This document shows positions 23,126 to 36,183 of a stretch of DNA of 64,000 nt, one piece after another. This stretch comes from Apostichopus japonicus. Taxonomy: Eukaryota; Echinodermata; Holothuroidea; Aspidochirotida; Stichopodidae. Position 1 is the stretch's first letter. Each line of letters opens with the position of its first letter. Below the pieces are notes generated by a model. It was not told the origin of the DNA. It did not search any database and was given only the letters and a program-made list of their open reading frames with translations. Location: the NCBI RefSeq assembly GCF_037975245.1, contig NC_092569.1, positions 4,798,501-4,862,500 on the forward strand, given 5' to 3'. Made by a program: the position numbers and the translations under genes.

Positions 23126-24710
23126 ACTTACCAATTGAATCTGCGCATTATGTTGCTGGGCTGTGTAGAGTGGTATGCTTGACATAAACATGGCTCCAGA
23201 TGAAGACGAAAAAAAGGTTAACCCCTCTCCTCCTCTCTGGATTAAGAATTTGATTCCTTTGACGCAAAATAAGGTGTCCCGACAAACGGCAAAATCTTAA
23301 AACATGGGTGGTGGGGATGAGGGTGGGGGGTGGTTGGTCTAATATCGAGTTTCCAAAGTGACCTCCAGTGAAAAGTATCATTCACAATGCCATGTTCAGA
23401 GTTATCAATCTGATATATAAATACAGTTAAATAAGTAACTTCTTTTTGGATTCACAGTGTATAAAGTAGTGTACTATACTGAAGAGCTTGAGATCCTTTT
23501 CCAGAAGCTTTACATTGAAGGTTGAACAATTGCCAGTTTTCAAGCTGTTACAAACAATCTCTATGCTTCCATGTAAGTTTTTAAGTTTCACCTTCCTGTA
23601 TGGTAAGTAATGGGTAGATAATTTCACACAGCGACCCCAGCCAAAAATAAAAATTATTTTCCTCAAAAAAAAATAGAAAAACAGCTTTGAAATCCTGATA
23701 AGGCCAACTAAAACTGAATTCTCCTCAGCTTCTTCTACCTTCCGTGTGCTGGGTTTTTTTTTTTTGTCTTTTCCTGGGTGCGACGTCGTGCCTCCACAAG
23801 AAATGCTAACCCTGTGTTGAAACAGCCTTGAACTCACACTAACTGTATAGTCTCACTCCTCTCTCTCGGGGTTGAACACACTGATATCCACTGTGTCGAA
23901 GCACAACAAAATATTTGGCTCTTGGATCCTTCTGATCTGTCGCGCGTCTATCTTTCCAAAAAATCTTCAGCTTTGGGATAGGTTTCCTTGCTCAGCTGTC
24001 TGGTAATATGATAAGGCCAAAATATTATAATATCCAAAACATATCAAACAGGATGACTTCGGGAATGGCTTGTCAACTTTCAGGAACTATCAGTGTTTGC
24101 TTCCTTGTCCATTCCTAGCAACCAGAGAAAATTATCAGATTTTACCGATGACCTCCCAGTGTAATTTCTTCCGCATATCGGCCACTCGGGCTGATGTTTA
24201 TAACATCAATTTAAATCAAACTTTTGTCTGATTTTTTCTTTTGTTGAAATTGTATCATTCTGTTATTATTAATAGCTGGCAATTTGGATTGGTTTTTTGA
24301 ACTGTACCTTCAATTCAAAATCAACACTTTTTACACAGACAGAAAAAGAAATATATGAAAAAATACATAAACAAAAAAAAACATTCCGATTCGCTGACGT
24401 TCGACAAAAAATTATGTCAAACTGTCGGTTTGATTCTTTCCAAATTCTTCTGGTGATCCACCGATCAATTTCTCCACTTTTATTTCGCCCCCTGTTCGTT
24501 GCTTTTCGTGTATTTTTATTTTTTGGTTAAATTTATTTTTGTGATTCGTTCACAAACCGCTGTTACCAAATTAGTTATCCACTACATACTTACAACACGA
24601 TACCGCCATGTACGCCACATACACACACTGTGGTGGTTTTTTTCGTAAAGATACTGTCGTACCAAGGTGTCACATGTGTTTTCCAAATTGCTTCGGGTCT
24701 GAATTTGGTA
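23126..24710. other. Non-coding stretch, nothing recognised
   Basis: A 136-codon minus-strand open frame at 23427-23837 crosses two homopolymers and has no splice or family support. Nothing else identified. Confidence 0.3.
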
Positions 24711-24715
24711 ACATG

Positions 24716-24860
24716 CGTATATAAAGCAGTTTAAAACTGAGCACTACTGAACCACTAACTATATACGACACAACATACACACAGCTGAGAGAGAGAGACG
24801 AATATTTAGCATACGGTAGTATATAGTACTTCTGCAGTAGAACAGGATTCCCAGTACAAG
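24716..24860 (+). promoter_or_regulatory. Possible TATA promoter and non-coding first exon
   Basis: GTATATAAAGCAG at about 24717-24729 is a good TATA match. A start about 30 bp downstream would give a leader that reaches a donor-like CAA/GTGAGC near 24858. No ATG with a long frame lies in that leader. TATA-like sequences are frequent in AT-rich DNA, so this is weak. Confidence 0.18.
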
Positions 24861-26344
24861 TGAGCAAGCAGCAGTAGTAGCAGTAGGCAACAGCTCAAAA
24901 CAGTTCCACTTCTCTGCAGCAAGCTTCCAACATCTCCAGCTTCAAACTGATCAATGGATGTCCTGTGTTGGTTCACACTATGTACCTCAGCGTAAAATCT
25001 TATCTCTTGACAAGATTCTTAAAATGGCCTGAAGTGATCTCTTGGCAGTCTGTGGAGCTTAGTTAGCTGCTGAGAGGACGGTGACCTGCTACTTTACTCT
25101 ACTATGTACGGATGATCGTCGTCGTTCTAGGGCATAGTGTCAAATCTATGATCTAAGCTCTGTTCAATAAAAATCAGCATTGTTAACCAGGTAAAAAAAT
25201 TTGTACCATTTTTGCACTGAACAATAAATAAATTTAACCCCAAAAAATGAGGACAATTTTTTTTTTTTTTGGTCACGGCAACAACAACTTATCATGACAG
25301 TGATTCTGTGTTACAATTTTTCTTCTTTAATGCTATTTTTGAAATAATTTTATTTTTATGAATAATGTAGCTAATTGTTTTCAGTTGTGTCATCACTATG
25401 TTCCTGAATATATTTAAATTTTTTACTGAAATTGCACTTGATGGTAAACAAATACATTGCATACTTCAGTGGGTTAAATACTTGAATATTTTAATATTAA
25501 TACAACTTTAATATTTCCAAGTGCTATATTAAGCTGGGCTCAGCCACAGCTGAGTAGCATGCAGTTTCATTATTAAGGCAACAGTAATTTAAATTGTTTC
25601 ACTTTCAATTCTGTTATAATAACAAAGACATTATCTAAACCATCTGGAGAGTCAGCTGCTATTAAAGGTTGATTTTATGAGGAAAACAAAATTATAGCCC
25701 TTACACCAAAAGAGGTGGAATGTTAATTTCAAGTTGTCTCATAAACAAATATGCAAAATACTTCCTTAGAAAAATCAGTTACCATATATCTAGTTTTTAC
25801 AATCTAAGTAATTTATTGGATATATCCATGTGTAATTTCTGTGTTTTGATTTTTCCATCAAGGCTTCATTTTTTAGCTGGTTTGTGACTTTGTATCAGTT
25901 TGACCAAACAGTGCACATAACTACAGATATCCCCATCCCAACTCCCCCCCACCTCTCCCAACCCCCTACCTTCTCTCTGTCTCTATCTATTTGTCTTCAG
26001 TCTAAGAAAGATTTCTATGTTTTTTTCAACCATTTTTTTTTAGGATGGTCATGGACTGAGCTCCCGCCAGGAACATGATTTCTCTTGACCCATTCAAATG
26101 TGCTACTTTGCAGTGTTGTTGGGTGGGCGGGGTGTCTTCTGTGGATTTGGTATAAATTATCTGGTTTGTGAATTGGGAACTGGGGTCTTGAGTTCTGTTC
26201 TTTGCAATGGTTTCAAACAACTTAGTTCACCATAGTAAAACTAAAATACACAAAATAACAGCATAGGATAGTAGTGTCAAATCACACTGTGAATCAAGCG
26301 AACAAAAAATCCAGGCTAGCTAGAAGAAACTATTATAAGGTCTT
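24861..26344. other. Non-coding stretch, nothing recognised
   Basis: AT-rich with several homopolymers. Two acceptor-like tracts (near 26000 and 26042) have no matching donors. Confidence 0.35.
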
Positions 26345-26625
26345 CGGAATGGTAGATTCCACAAGGAAGAGGGCAGGAATCCCTAGAGAGGGTCATGAGG
26401 GGCGCAGTGCAAGAATTTTCTTATTCAGTTTATAGGCTCGGGTAGACCACAGTGAATCTTAGGTTTGAGTTCTAGAGTGAAGTTACAATAGGTTAGTACA
26501 ACTGTTGTCAGATCTGTGTTGAGGAGTTTTATTTCAGATAAAGGAAAGAGTAAGGATCGGTCGAAACGATTTAGGGTGGTGTAACGTGGTCGTGAGGAGA
26601 CAGGTAAGTGAGGACAAAGGCAGCA
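26345..26625 (+). repeat. Copy of the dispersed family with an extended middle
   Basis: The left half (GGAATGGTAGATTCC, AGAGGGCAGGAATCC, GGTCATGAGGGGCGCAGTG) and the donor half (AACGTGGTCGTGAGG, AGACAGGTAAGTGAGG) are separated by about 150 bp not found in other copies. This is either an insertion or a longer subfamily. Confidence 0.5.
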
Positions 26626-26699
26626 GGATGCGATTTGAGTGCTTGATAAACGGTACAGTAAAACATATAATATAACCTCATTGCAAGAGGTCAGTATTG

Positions 26700-26778
26700 C
26701 ATAAAATACATTATCTATAGTAAAGATAAAGATAAAGATTAAAGGTTAAAAGGTTAAATGTTAAAGGTTAAAGGTCAT
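26700..26778 (+). repeat. (TTAAAGG)n-like microsatellite
   Basis: AAAGATAAAGATAAAGATTA passes into repeated GGTTAAA units. Confidence 0.75.
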
Positions 26779-28311
26779 CGGTATTATCTTGAAGTTGTGC
26801 ATTGTTTTCCTCTTCTTTTTTTGTAAAGTAGATTAAGAGCACAATGTAGGTGACGAGATAACGAGAGTTTCGAAGACTGGTATGAAACTAAGTGAGAAGT
26901 ATAAATGTGACGATCAAACACAAGTAAAAGTACAGATATATATACAGTATGAACACCTTTTGAAAGGATCAAGGCCAAGTTTAAAACAAAACAAATCAAA
27001 ACAAATCGTAAGAGGAATGTTATAAACTCCTGAAAAAAATTGTCCAAAAAAGAAAAGTGTAGATTTCAGAGTTCCATTGGGCAACCTTGACATGAAGGGA
27101 CATTCACCTTCCTGTTACATCCTTTGCTCTCTCAGCCTGACAGCTCCTAGCTCTGTGAGAAATTCTACAAGATAAAACATTCTTTTTAAAATCTATCACT
27201 TCTTCTTATATTCTTGCTTAACTGCATCATCATATATCTATTTTTTTTCCCCCCATCTTCTTTTGCATTCTCTGTTCTTCGTGTTATCTGCGCACTTTTA
27301 GTCATTTATTTTTACTATTGTCGTTATTATCATTTTGAAAAAATTCAACGATTATATATCAATATATATAAAAGATAATATTCCACCATGTTAGATTTTT
27401 TTTTTCTTTCTTAAAAAAAATGATGTGTATGACTTGTAAGGAAAAGGGTGACACATAGCATAAATGTGACTACGCATTAATATCTGGTGAGCTCTCCCAT
27501 AAACTCTTGGCGGAAGAAAAATGACACTCCTCAAGAATATCGATGGCAACACTGCAAAAAAACTCATGACAGCAAAGCCTCTTGTACTTAAACTTACAAC
27601 AGTGTGTGTGTTTTAGATCTTCACTGAAACAGTTAGAATCGGAGGATGTAGAAGAAAAATAGAAAAATCTAACAAAACAGGTGTTAAATATTACGTGAAA
27701 AAATGTCATTCGACAACACAAATGGGGGTGAAATACATCAATTGTGGTCTTCAAACAATAAGTCTTTCAAAATGGTAAAATTGTTGCATTTTTCCCCCTT
27801 TTTCTGTATTTAGATATTATTAAAAACTGAAGACTACAGTATGTCTAGATTTAATTTCAAGATGCTCACACTATAAAAACTCATCTGATTTAAATGAATA
27901 TGTGATACATCGGATCGTGACAAACAACTTATCGCAACCCCTCAAAAAAAACTTCCATTCCCTTTTGATGAAATTTGAAAAGCATTTTAAGTAGTTAATC
28001 TTTTGTGAAAAGTACACAATTGGGATATCAAAGTTCCTCCCATAAGTAATATTTGTTGGTTCAGTTTCTGACCTACTTTTTCTATTCGTATTTTTATACC
28101 AAATTTAAACCATATGCCAGTTCTTTGCTTCTAAACATTAATGTCAGTGATCTGTAAGAAGGTAAAAGTTGATACATTCAATAGAAAGAACACACATGTG
28201 TAAACCACCTTGAAGTCAATCACAGAAGATATTAAATGATGCAATGAGTATTAAAGAAGAGCACAAAACATTACGAGCCATAACGGTTCTGAGATGTCAG
28301 TAATTAGACTT
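26779..28311. other. Non-coding stretch, nothing recognised
   Basis: AT-rich. Minus-strand open frames at 26784-27047 and 27470-27754 lack splice support and recognisable motifs. Confidence 0.35.
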
Positions 28312-28425
28312 GTCAAAGGTCATAGAGGGTGCATAGTGTTAAAAGGTTACCAGTTTACTCTAGACACTGTAGAGGTAGTGTGCTGAGGTTGTGAGGAGAC
28401 AGGTAAGCTAGGTGCAAAGAAAATA
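28312..28425 (+). repeat. Copy of the dispersed family
   Basis: GGTCATAGAGGGTGCATAGT, AAAAGGTTACCAGTTTACTC, GTGCTGAGGTTGTGAGGAGA then CAGGTAAGCTAGGTGCAAAG, in consensus order. Confidence 0.75.
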
Positions 28426-29084
28426 TTCAGAATTTCCCTACCATTCTGATGGACATGGATGGGGAGGGGGGGGGACATAGGAAGGGATAGAAGGACAAAG
28501 AGGTAGAATAGGCAGGGGATGCTTGAAAAACTTGAAGCTACATTTATACAGTAGGTTTGGTTTTTCCTTTATTTCTTTGTATAGTATTTCATTAGGTGAA
28601 CTACTCAAAAATGTTATCAATGTTACTTACAAAGCCTCTAAATGGGATTCAAGGAGGGAGAAGATTTGGGATGGATGGGGCTGGGATTGGAGATTAGGGA
28701 TGGGTGACAGTAGTGACACGATCAAGGTATTTTAAGTTACCATTTCAAACTCAATAAGTTGCTTTAAAAGCAGCTTTTTACAGTTAACTTTGATAAATGT
28801 TTTGATGCTTCTCTTAGACACTTAAAATGTGGTTCTTATCTTGCATACATACTCTCGAAAGTTTCTATTCAAATTATGAAAGCATTATAAGAGTCAAAAT
28901 TTTAAAATTGCATTTAGACATGATTTAATCTCAGTATTAAAGTTGACTGGACGATGAATTGTTTGAGGATCGAAACCAAATTCGTTAGTCACAGAGTCAA
29001 CTACCATCAGGCAGGAAAAATCTACAAATGCTTCTTATCTTGATAAATTGCAACCTGACTCCAAAGAACACATTCCGATACTTA
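28426..29084. other. Non-coding stretch, nothing recognised
   Basis: Short G-rich stretch at 28455-28480. No gene or repeat recognised. Confidence 0.35.
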
Positions 29085-29215
29085 CTGGGTTGGTTATTTA
29101 TGAGTTATAAGCTTACCTGTCTCCCCACAACCTTAACACTCTCGTTCTACCATGCCTAGCATGAACTTGTAACCTTTAAACACTGTACCCCCTCTATGAC
29201 CTCTCTAAAAATGAA
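29085..29215 (-). repeat. Inverted copy of the dispersed family
   Basis: Complement of the donor end (GCTTACCTGTCTCCCCACAA), then CTCTCGTTCTACCATG, AACTTGTAACCTTTAAACAC and CTCTATGACC. Beyond the donor end it shares a TGGTTATT-type tail with the inverted copy at 44.35 kb. Confidence 0.75.
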
Positions 29216-31385
29216 AGTTTTTGGCTTGATTAATTGCACCCTTATTCCGAAGTACACTATTGTCGGTTTGGCAAAATTTGCCGACCAGACCCAAAGAAAC
29301 CTACTCTGCAAAATGTGCAGCAAAAAATACTGGACACTGGTGTTAACCATCTACTGTGTGTTCTGTTAGCAATATGATTATATATACACAAACTAGCATA
29401 CATCACTTTATACCATAGTTATTAATTAATGCTCTAAATCCTTTGTTATTCGAGGAGAGCGAAAAGGGAGGTAAGGGTAAAAGAGTGGTCATTATACCCT
29501 GTACAAGCTGTTATAACAGAATTAATCTATGCTTCGTTTATAACAAAGAAACAAAGTACTAAGCTGCGAGGACTGTATTCCATTTTTTTCCTAAGTTTCT
29601 TTTCTTTTCTTTCCTTTATTTCAAAAAGTTATGCTGGTACTAAGTTCTGGGGGAACGGAACCCTGCATTTATCATCCCACAGGAGTTGTGGTGGGGTGTG
29701 TTGATCATGCACATATATGAAATGACACAGGCATAGACTGCACGGCTATGATTTTGGCATTGTTCCTTGGGAGAAATATAGGCTATCATGCATTTCCACG
29801 GTCATTTCAGCTGGAATTGCTCTATAAGGCAGTTGAAAATTGTCAAAATCTGGCTGATATGCAAGCCTGTGCAGACCAAGGGCTTTGATATGTAACAGCA
29901 TTAGTAACAAAGAAAAAAAAAAGCCTAAAACCAATAACAAAGGGATGAATCTTTGCTACATCAGGGTGAGATCGCAATTTAGTGAAACCATGGTCTAAGT
30001 TAATCACCCACTGCAGCTTGTAAGCACTTTCACGCGACCGTGCTACTTTAATTAAGAAATTGCTAATTAGAGATTTCTATCACCATTAGGACAGATATGA
30101 CAATGCCCTCTGTTCAAATGCTGGAGATAGCCCCATTACCAACATTTCATTGACCATATAGTTTCCATACCAGTATATAATTATAACAATATAAAATCCA
30201 AATTTGGAAATTTGGAAGATTTCAATATTTTCCACTTTTTTAAAAAGGAAACACCACACTGAAAGTTACGAAGTACCGATTTATGAGTTTTTCTTTCAAA
30301 ATATATAGATGTATGAATCAGCAAATTATCAAAAAGTAAAAAAAAACTATGTGCTATAAACAGTCCACATGAAACTCATGCATACAATATATATGTATGT
30401 ATATATGTATTTATGATTAAAAGGAAGAAAGTTAAATTATATCAAAACTGAGACATCAGGAAAAAATGTGTGACAGGAACTGGGATAAAACTTGATATCT
30501 TTGCTTTTTCTGGAAGGGAAATGATGGGCGGAAACGGGAAATTAAACTGTGGCAAACATCTGAAGAGGAATCGGGGTCATCAGAGCCACAAATTTACTGA
30601 CATTTCAGAGAAATTAAGGAAGTCCTGTGCATGGTTGTGGTTTTGCTACAGATGGGTCAATGATTGCTTGGCCAAATTTGAAGAACATCCACTTACATTC
30701 CGAGGAAAAAATGAGGGGGAAAACATCGGAAACGAAAACATTTGTGTACACCGGATCGATTACTTACTACAGCCCTGTAAAGATAAGATATTTGTACATC
30801 AGTATACATAGCTTATTATATACCAAATGTTCAAAGGAGGCCATTTTAACCAGACTTTCAGGGCGTAATTTATCCGGTACCACAATGCAAAATGCTATGA
30901 AAATGAGGAAACTTGTACACAAAATTTATGCAAATACATGCATGCATTGATGATACATTGATGAGACATAATATTCATTTTTGCATTTCATTGCCAACAA
31001 AACTATTAACCTGCCACACGACTGAATTTTCACTAAATTATTAACTGAATTTCAGCCAAATTATTGTACACATAGATGTGTACATTAATGTTAATAGTGT
31101 TTAAATGTTGCAATTATGAAGTCACAAAATGTATAAATTAACAGTCATTTAGTAAATTTACCAACAAAACCTCTGCCACATTGCTAAAAAGAACCTCTTC
31201 ATTTCAGCCATGCCTACACAGTATAATGTCTGTTTATGCACTCAAGAAACAGCTATGTGCAGTACATGTTAAATGTTTAAATAAATGTCATTTAGTAGTT
31301 TAGTGGGTCAAGTCACAGCTGAATGCACCTTTTTGGTTAAGAGAAATTTATACTCAATAACGTTTGCACAGAATCCCCAAAACTT
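29216..31385. other. Non-coding stretch, nothing recognised
   Basis: AT-rich. The 113- and 107-codon overlapping plus-strand frames near 30470-30950 compete with each other and have no acceptor, donor or family motif. I leave them uncalled. Confidence 0.35.
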
Positions 31386-31545
31386 TACTGGTCTGGGTCT
31401 TTATGAATGACGATACTTACCTGTCTATATTCTACATGCACTCAAATCTACCTAGCCTACAAAAGTTGATAATAGTTTAGCACTGCGTCCCACCACTGAC
31501 CTAGTTCAAGGTCAATGTCCACTTCCAAATCTACTATTCTCGATG
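31386..31545 (-). repeat. Inverted near-full copy of the dispersed family
   Basis: Starts at the donor end (CTTACCTGTCTATATTCT), runs through CACTGCGTCCCACCACTGAC and ends in AATCTACTATTCTC, the complement of the family's first bases. Confidence 0.55.
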
Positions 31546-31646
31546 ACGTTTGCACAGAAGGACACATAGCACAAGTTGAACACTTGAGTGAAACTGGTTT
31601 GAATGAATGTGAATGAAATCTGGTAGAACATGTATACAAATGTTGT

Positions 31647-31678
31647 TATTGATTGATTGATTGACTGATTGATTGATT
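31647..31678 (+). repeat. (GATT)n microsatellite
   Basis: About seven GATT units with one interruption. Confidence 0.8.
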
Positions 31679-31714
31679 TCACCAACTTCCAATGATTTAA
31701 TTTTTTGCAGCCTG

Positions 31715-31775
31715 CTGTGCATTATAGACTGGAGTGCACCTAGATGCTAAGAGGAGACAGGTGAGGGGAGGACCA
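31715..31775 (+). repeat. Donor-end fragment of the dispersed family
   Basis: CACCTAGATGCTAAGAGG then AGACAGGTGAGGGGAGG. It faces the inverted copy about 170 bp upstream. Confidence 0.45.
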
Positions 31776-34700
31776 TAAATTCTAGTCACTGATGTGAACT
31801 CTTATATACATTAATTACTTTAACATTATGACTCATTAATGCTAGGAAAGATTTCTTCTCACCCAAATGTGATGTGCATGACAGCACAAAGGCAGAAATT
31901 TTAGAAATTTAGCGAAGAGTGTGCGACATCCTTACTATTAATAGCAGCATTGCAAAGAACACAATGCAAACTTGTAGCTAAAATCGCAACATGACCTTAG
32001 ATATGATTCACTTAGTATTCACGGTTTGAAGTGAGGAAACCTTCAGAAGAGGTTATAGTTATACAACAGATATAATATTCTTTGCTTTGAGAGAGAAGTT
32101 TTGCAAGTCATGGTATCACAATACATTGATGAGATTTAAACTTAATTATAAAGTTAAGAGCAAGGAAAATGTAATGACGTATCTAAATATCACTCAATGA
32201 TATTCCCATACCCCACCGCTACAAAACAATATGCCTAAATATATATTAGAGAGAGTCTTTCTTTGATCTGGATCGGATGATACGGGGAATGTTTCGTCCT
32301 ACGATCGCTAGAGGGATCGTTCAAGTGGATCCAAATAAACAGAGACTACTTGAAGGATATGAAGTCTCTCGCTTTGAAAAATCTTGCTATTTTTCTGACA
32401 TGATAAAAGAACAGGAAATAAAGTAAACGATAAGATACTCTACAAGGAAGCTACACGCTTGTATGTATTAATTCAACAACAAAAAATCCAAATTTGCATA
32501 TCAAAGAGAGCCTCAATTTACAGGAACTACTGTACGATACAAATTTTATTTCCATTCCCAGCTTTACTGCAGATTCGTCTATTTAATCCATTTGGTAGAC
32601 ACTTCAACTTTTTTCGCTTTACCATTCAAAACCCCTCGATACCTTCGATATTCCCTCGTTTCCGGTCCTTCTTTAATCAGCGGTTTCAAACTGTTCTGAG
32701 ATTTGTTAAATATTTGCTTTCATTTTTGACGGTATAATGTGTTCTTCCACTAATGTTTGTTCATGTAAGAAATGTTTTTATAAGACAGTACATAAGAATA
32801 TGATAGTAATCATCTGCGAACAAACAAGGAAACCTTGAACTTTTCTATCGCTTCCATTGCAAGAGCATTCCCCCAATAGTATTAGGTTGTACCAAGCGAT
32901 CTCCTTTGAGGGGAAAATTAAATAATTCTACTGTATATACTTATTATTGGTTATGAAACAAATATCTTAAAGGCTAAATTAAAAAACAAAGAGTGGATAG
33001 GCTTGCTGATTCCTTGACACATTTTGTATATATTAAGTTATTGTTTGTAAAAAAATTAAAATTCAGACTAAAAACTCAGTTGACTCCAAATGAACTTTCA
33101 CCTCCACAAAAATAACAGGATTGTTGCACACTCGTTAAGGTAGAGCTACATATGTACAGTACCGTAACAAACTTGTACAAAATTCATCCAAGCTTTACTT
33201 CTGCAGTTAGAATTTGAACTCTGTTGACTTTGAATTTACTCCACCAGAATTAAAGGGTTCTTCTACTCATCAAGGTGGACCTACATATTATTGTACCAAG
33301 TAACAGGTTCATCTGAGTGGCTCTTCTGCAGTTACTGTTTACCAAGTTTAATAAGTACTGACCTCTGTTGACATCAAATGACCTCTGGGTTCAAACAATT
33401 TCAATAGCGTTCTTGTACTCACATACTATGTTTGAAGTGTCATACAGATCTACACAGATATCCCCATGAACACGCACACACGCACTACACACAATGACAT
33501 AAGAAATGCCGTTGCCATTTCTTACATTTCTTTTGCCTCAGTAAGGAATTAACATAACAAAAAGATAAAAGCTTGACAAAACTTTAATAAACAAATTATT
33601 TATATCGAACAGAATGTGCACATGTATACCATTTCCTAGCAATATGGATACAAACATACAGCAGGCTACTTGAATGTGTACGGTACGGTGAACATATGGT
33701 ACAGTAAGAGGGCAAAGAATAAAATCTGATCATAATGGGTACAAAAGATTTACAGCAGAAACCTTGAATTAATTTTAACAAATGACGTGTGTCAACTAGA
33801 GCAATTGCTTTTCACATATCTACCTTCATTTACTTCAAATTTAATGATGCACATAAACATAAACATTCCCTCAGACATCTTCCACTTGCTTCCCCCAATA
33901 CCCCCCCCCCAACCTCCCCTCCACGATGAAAAAATGATACCAATATAAGCAGTAAAACATTTAACCTCCACTGATCATCTTATAGATGAACATTGTACAC
34001 TTTAAACCTTTTGCGCCAATTGTCACTGAATGACTTCACGTAGGGCCAAGCTCACCCACAGCTCGCTCCTAAAACACGCTGGAAAATTTATTTGAAGGAA
34101 ACTTATTATTCTGTTCGCTAAAACATACATGTATGATTTCAAATCCTGGACCATGAATTCTTTCCAAATTTATGACAACATTTCAGCCACAAGAGCAGCA
34201 GCTATCTGACAACTTGATGGTACTGAAAATTGCATGTATATTGAAAGAGCTGTGAAATAAACCAAACGTTGGCAAACTTCGATTCCAGGGATGGCAATAC
34301 AGTTTAGTTTGCCATGCTTGAACGCGACAGAGTCGGCAAAACGGTCGTAATGTGTTCACACCTTCCGAACAACCCGGCACGTTTGAAGCAAAGAACATGT
34401 TATTTCTTTCCCCTTTAGTATACAAGACATAACCAGACAGAACAACAGCGTGCGGCTATATACTCATTCCTTCCTAATATATCATGATAAAAAGGTGTAT
34501 AGAAAGTGTGGTGTGATAACTACACCCTTAACTATTTTATCCTACTAAGTGTAAAATGGCAAGATAAAAAAGCAGAAAGTTTATCTGGCCACATTAACAC
34601 AAAGTAAAAAGGGATATATTCCAGTGCCTGAATTTGAACGCTTTTTACAGTGCAATTGCACTGAGCTTGAGAGCTCCTCTGGAAAGCAGTGCTTCTGCAC

Positions 34701-35029
34701 ACTGAGCAGGACAATAATAAAAAATAAAATTGCTGGAAATTTCTTGCATCGCTAGGTCAAAACTACAACCTCATAGCCAGATCGTTTGGCAAAGACATGA
34801 ATTTTCAAATTTGGTGATATACTTTGTGAATGCATCTGGCAAAAGCGGAGTGAATGATGAAATTGTGGCAATTGAGCTGGAAAAAAAAGTTGTTTTTTCT
34901 TAAATCATTTATCCTTTTGTCTTTTGATATTTACATTAGTTCCGAGGAGCTGACCTGTGTGATGTAGAATCCTGAATTACTCCAGTCGACGGTGTATTGC
35001 CAATGATGTTAATTTTTGTGCATTGAGGG
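31776..35029. other. Non-coding stretch, nothing recognised; partly a possible 3' UTR
   Basis: AT-rich with a C-run at 33901-33910. If the minus-strand gene at 35030-35501 is real, its 3' UTR would occupy the right-hand part of this stretch. The minus-strand frame at 34183-34425 is Cys-rich but unsupported. Confidence 0.3.
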
Positions 35030-35501
35030 TCAATGCTTCAAAACTTTTGAACTGGATGGTAAGGGACCTTGACAATGCTTCACTACTGGATGGGTATGGG
35101 AGAGTTCAGTGGTACTGAAATTGGCACCTGCGGGGGCACCATGCTTAGGTGACAACCATGGCACACTGTTAAAGTTATTGGTACGGGACGGTCCCTGGCC
35201 CCCTTTCCCGGCTGTCAGGGGCAATGTGATGGGGACGTAGCCTGACCTTATGACAGTTTCTATTGCTTTCATTTCTTTTATTCTTCTGATCAAGATGGCA
35301 TTCTCAGTTGCAAGTCGTTCTAAACTTCTAAATTATGATCAGTTCACGCATCTATTGAAAAGGAAACTCAAAAAAGAAAAAACAATCGGAAACTCAATAA
35401 TTCCGAGTAACTATGTATTCTTGAAAAAATAATTTATGACAATCCAGAAATTATTTGAAAAAAAGTCTCACTTACTTGTTTTGGATCTCCTTCATCAGCA
35501 T
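35030..35501 (-). CDS. Two-exon gene end encoding a short coiled-coil protein, unrecognised
   Basis: Exon A ends at 35476 with a near-perfect donor (CAA/GTAAGTGAG, donor GT at 35475-35474). Exon B starts at 35327 after an acceptor (ATAATTTAG) preceded by a T-rich tract, leaving a 148-bp intron. Joining the frame that starts at the ATG at 35501-35499 (26 nt) to exon B (298 nt) gives 107 residues and a TGA at 35032-35030. The frames meet in a coiled-coil-like stretch, LERLATENAILIRRIKEM, with Leu/Asn/Leu/Ile/Met at heptad spacing. A low-complexity Gly/Pro/Ser/His-rich C-terminal part follows. Exon A is open well upstream of that ATG, so it may be an internal exon of a longer protein. A second frame with its own ATG at 35505-35503 (Asp/Glu-rich) is possible but is stopped after splicing. 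Family unknown. Confidence 0.42.
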
Positions 35502-36045
35502 CCATCTCAGAGAATTTAACCAGAAGGTTCGGACCTGACCCCAAGAGGTGCAGCGTGGTCCTTTCCTTTCCTTTGTTTTTGGTCCTTTACTTAACCCAAC
35601 TACTAATCAAGCAAGAGGAAGACTTGGTTGTTGCTCACATCAGCTCCTAGCAATCCTTGTACAAACTTAACATCCTTCCTTCCTTCCTCAATAAGACATG
35701 TTCCTGGTGAAAAGACGAGAAGATAGATTTGAGTACAAATTAAAGCAGGGAAATATTTGTCTTAAAATTCAAGGGTGGGTGATCTGGAAGGAGGAGAAAG
35801 TGGGGCAATGACTTGGAAGTGGGGCAACGACTGGGAAGTGGGTCAGTGACTGGGAAGTGGGTCAGTGGGATTGCTGTGATGATTCCAATTCTTTCTAGGG
35901 TCCCCCCTCCCTGTAAGCTTTTAGGCTGTAGGCAGACAAGATAGTACATAGTTGGACTGGAGCCAGGTACTCAGATGAGTTAAGTGAATACATCTTGTCT
36001 GAACCACAAATACTGATCATTAATGCGTCATGTGTGCAGGCTAAC
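35502..36045. other. Upstream of the putative minus-strand gene; flank of the DIRS element
   Basis: The exon A frame stays open on the minus strand to about 35620. Beyond that, GGGAAGTGGGTCAGTGACT-like units repeat three to four times at 35800-35870. The rest is unremarkable. Confidence 0.35.
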
Positions 36046-36183
36046 ATTCCCCAAACCTTAACCGGTTTGTGAATTAACGAGCGACGTACTCACCTCATAT
36101 AACCTATGCATTACCGTATTAACCTCGCTCTAGCATCTGGCAATTTGTCTGTATGTAAGTGTGGCCATCTCCCTTCCGTAATT
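36046..36183 (+). repeat. DIRS terminal inverted repeat, 3' side of the element
   Basis: The 93 bp at 36091-36183 are identical to the complement of 42061-42153. The outer 45 bp (36046-36090) differ from the other end, as is usual for DIRS. The first 58 bp are copied in complement in the ICR. Confidence 0.95.

Noticed and set aside
23427-23837. 136-codon minus-strand frame
   Set aside because: Crosses homopolymers, no splice sites or motif; the N-terminal part is mildly protein-like but unsupported.
30470-30950. Two overlapping frames of 113 and 107 codons
   Set aside because: Competing frames in AT-rich DNA, with neither bounded by splice signals nor recognisable.
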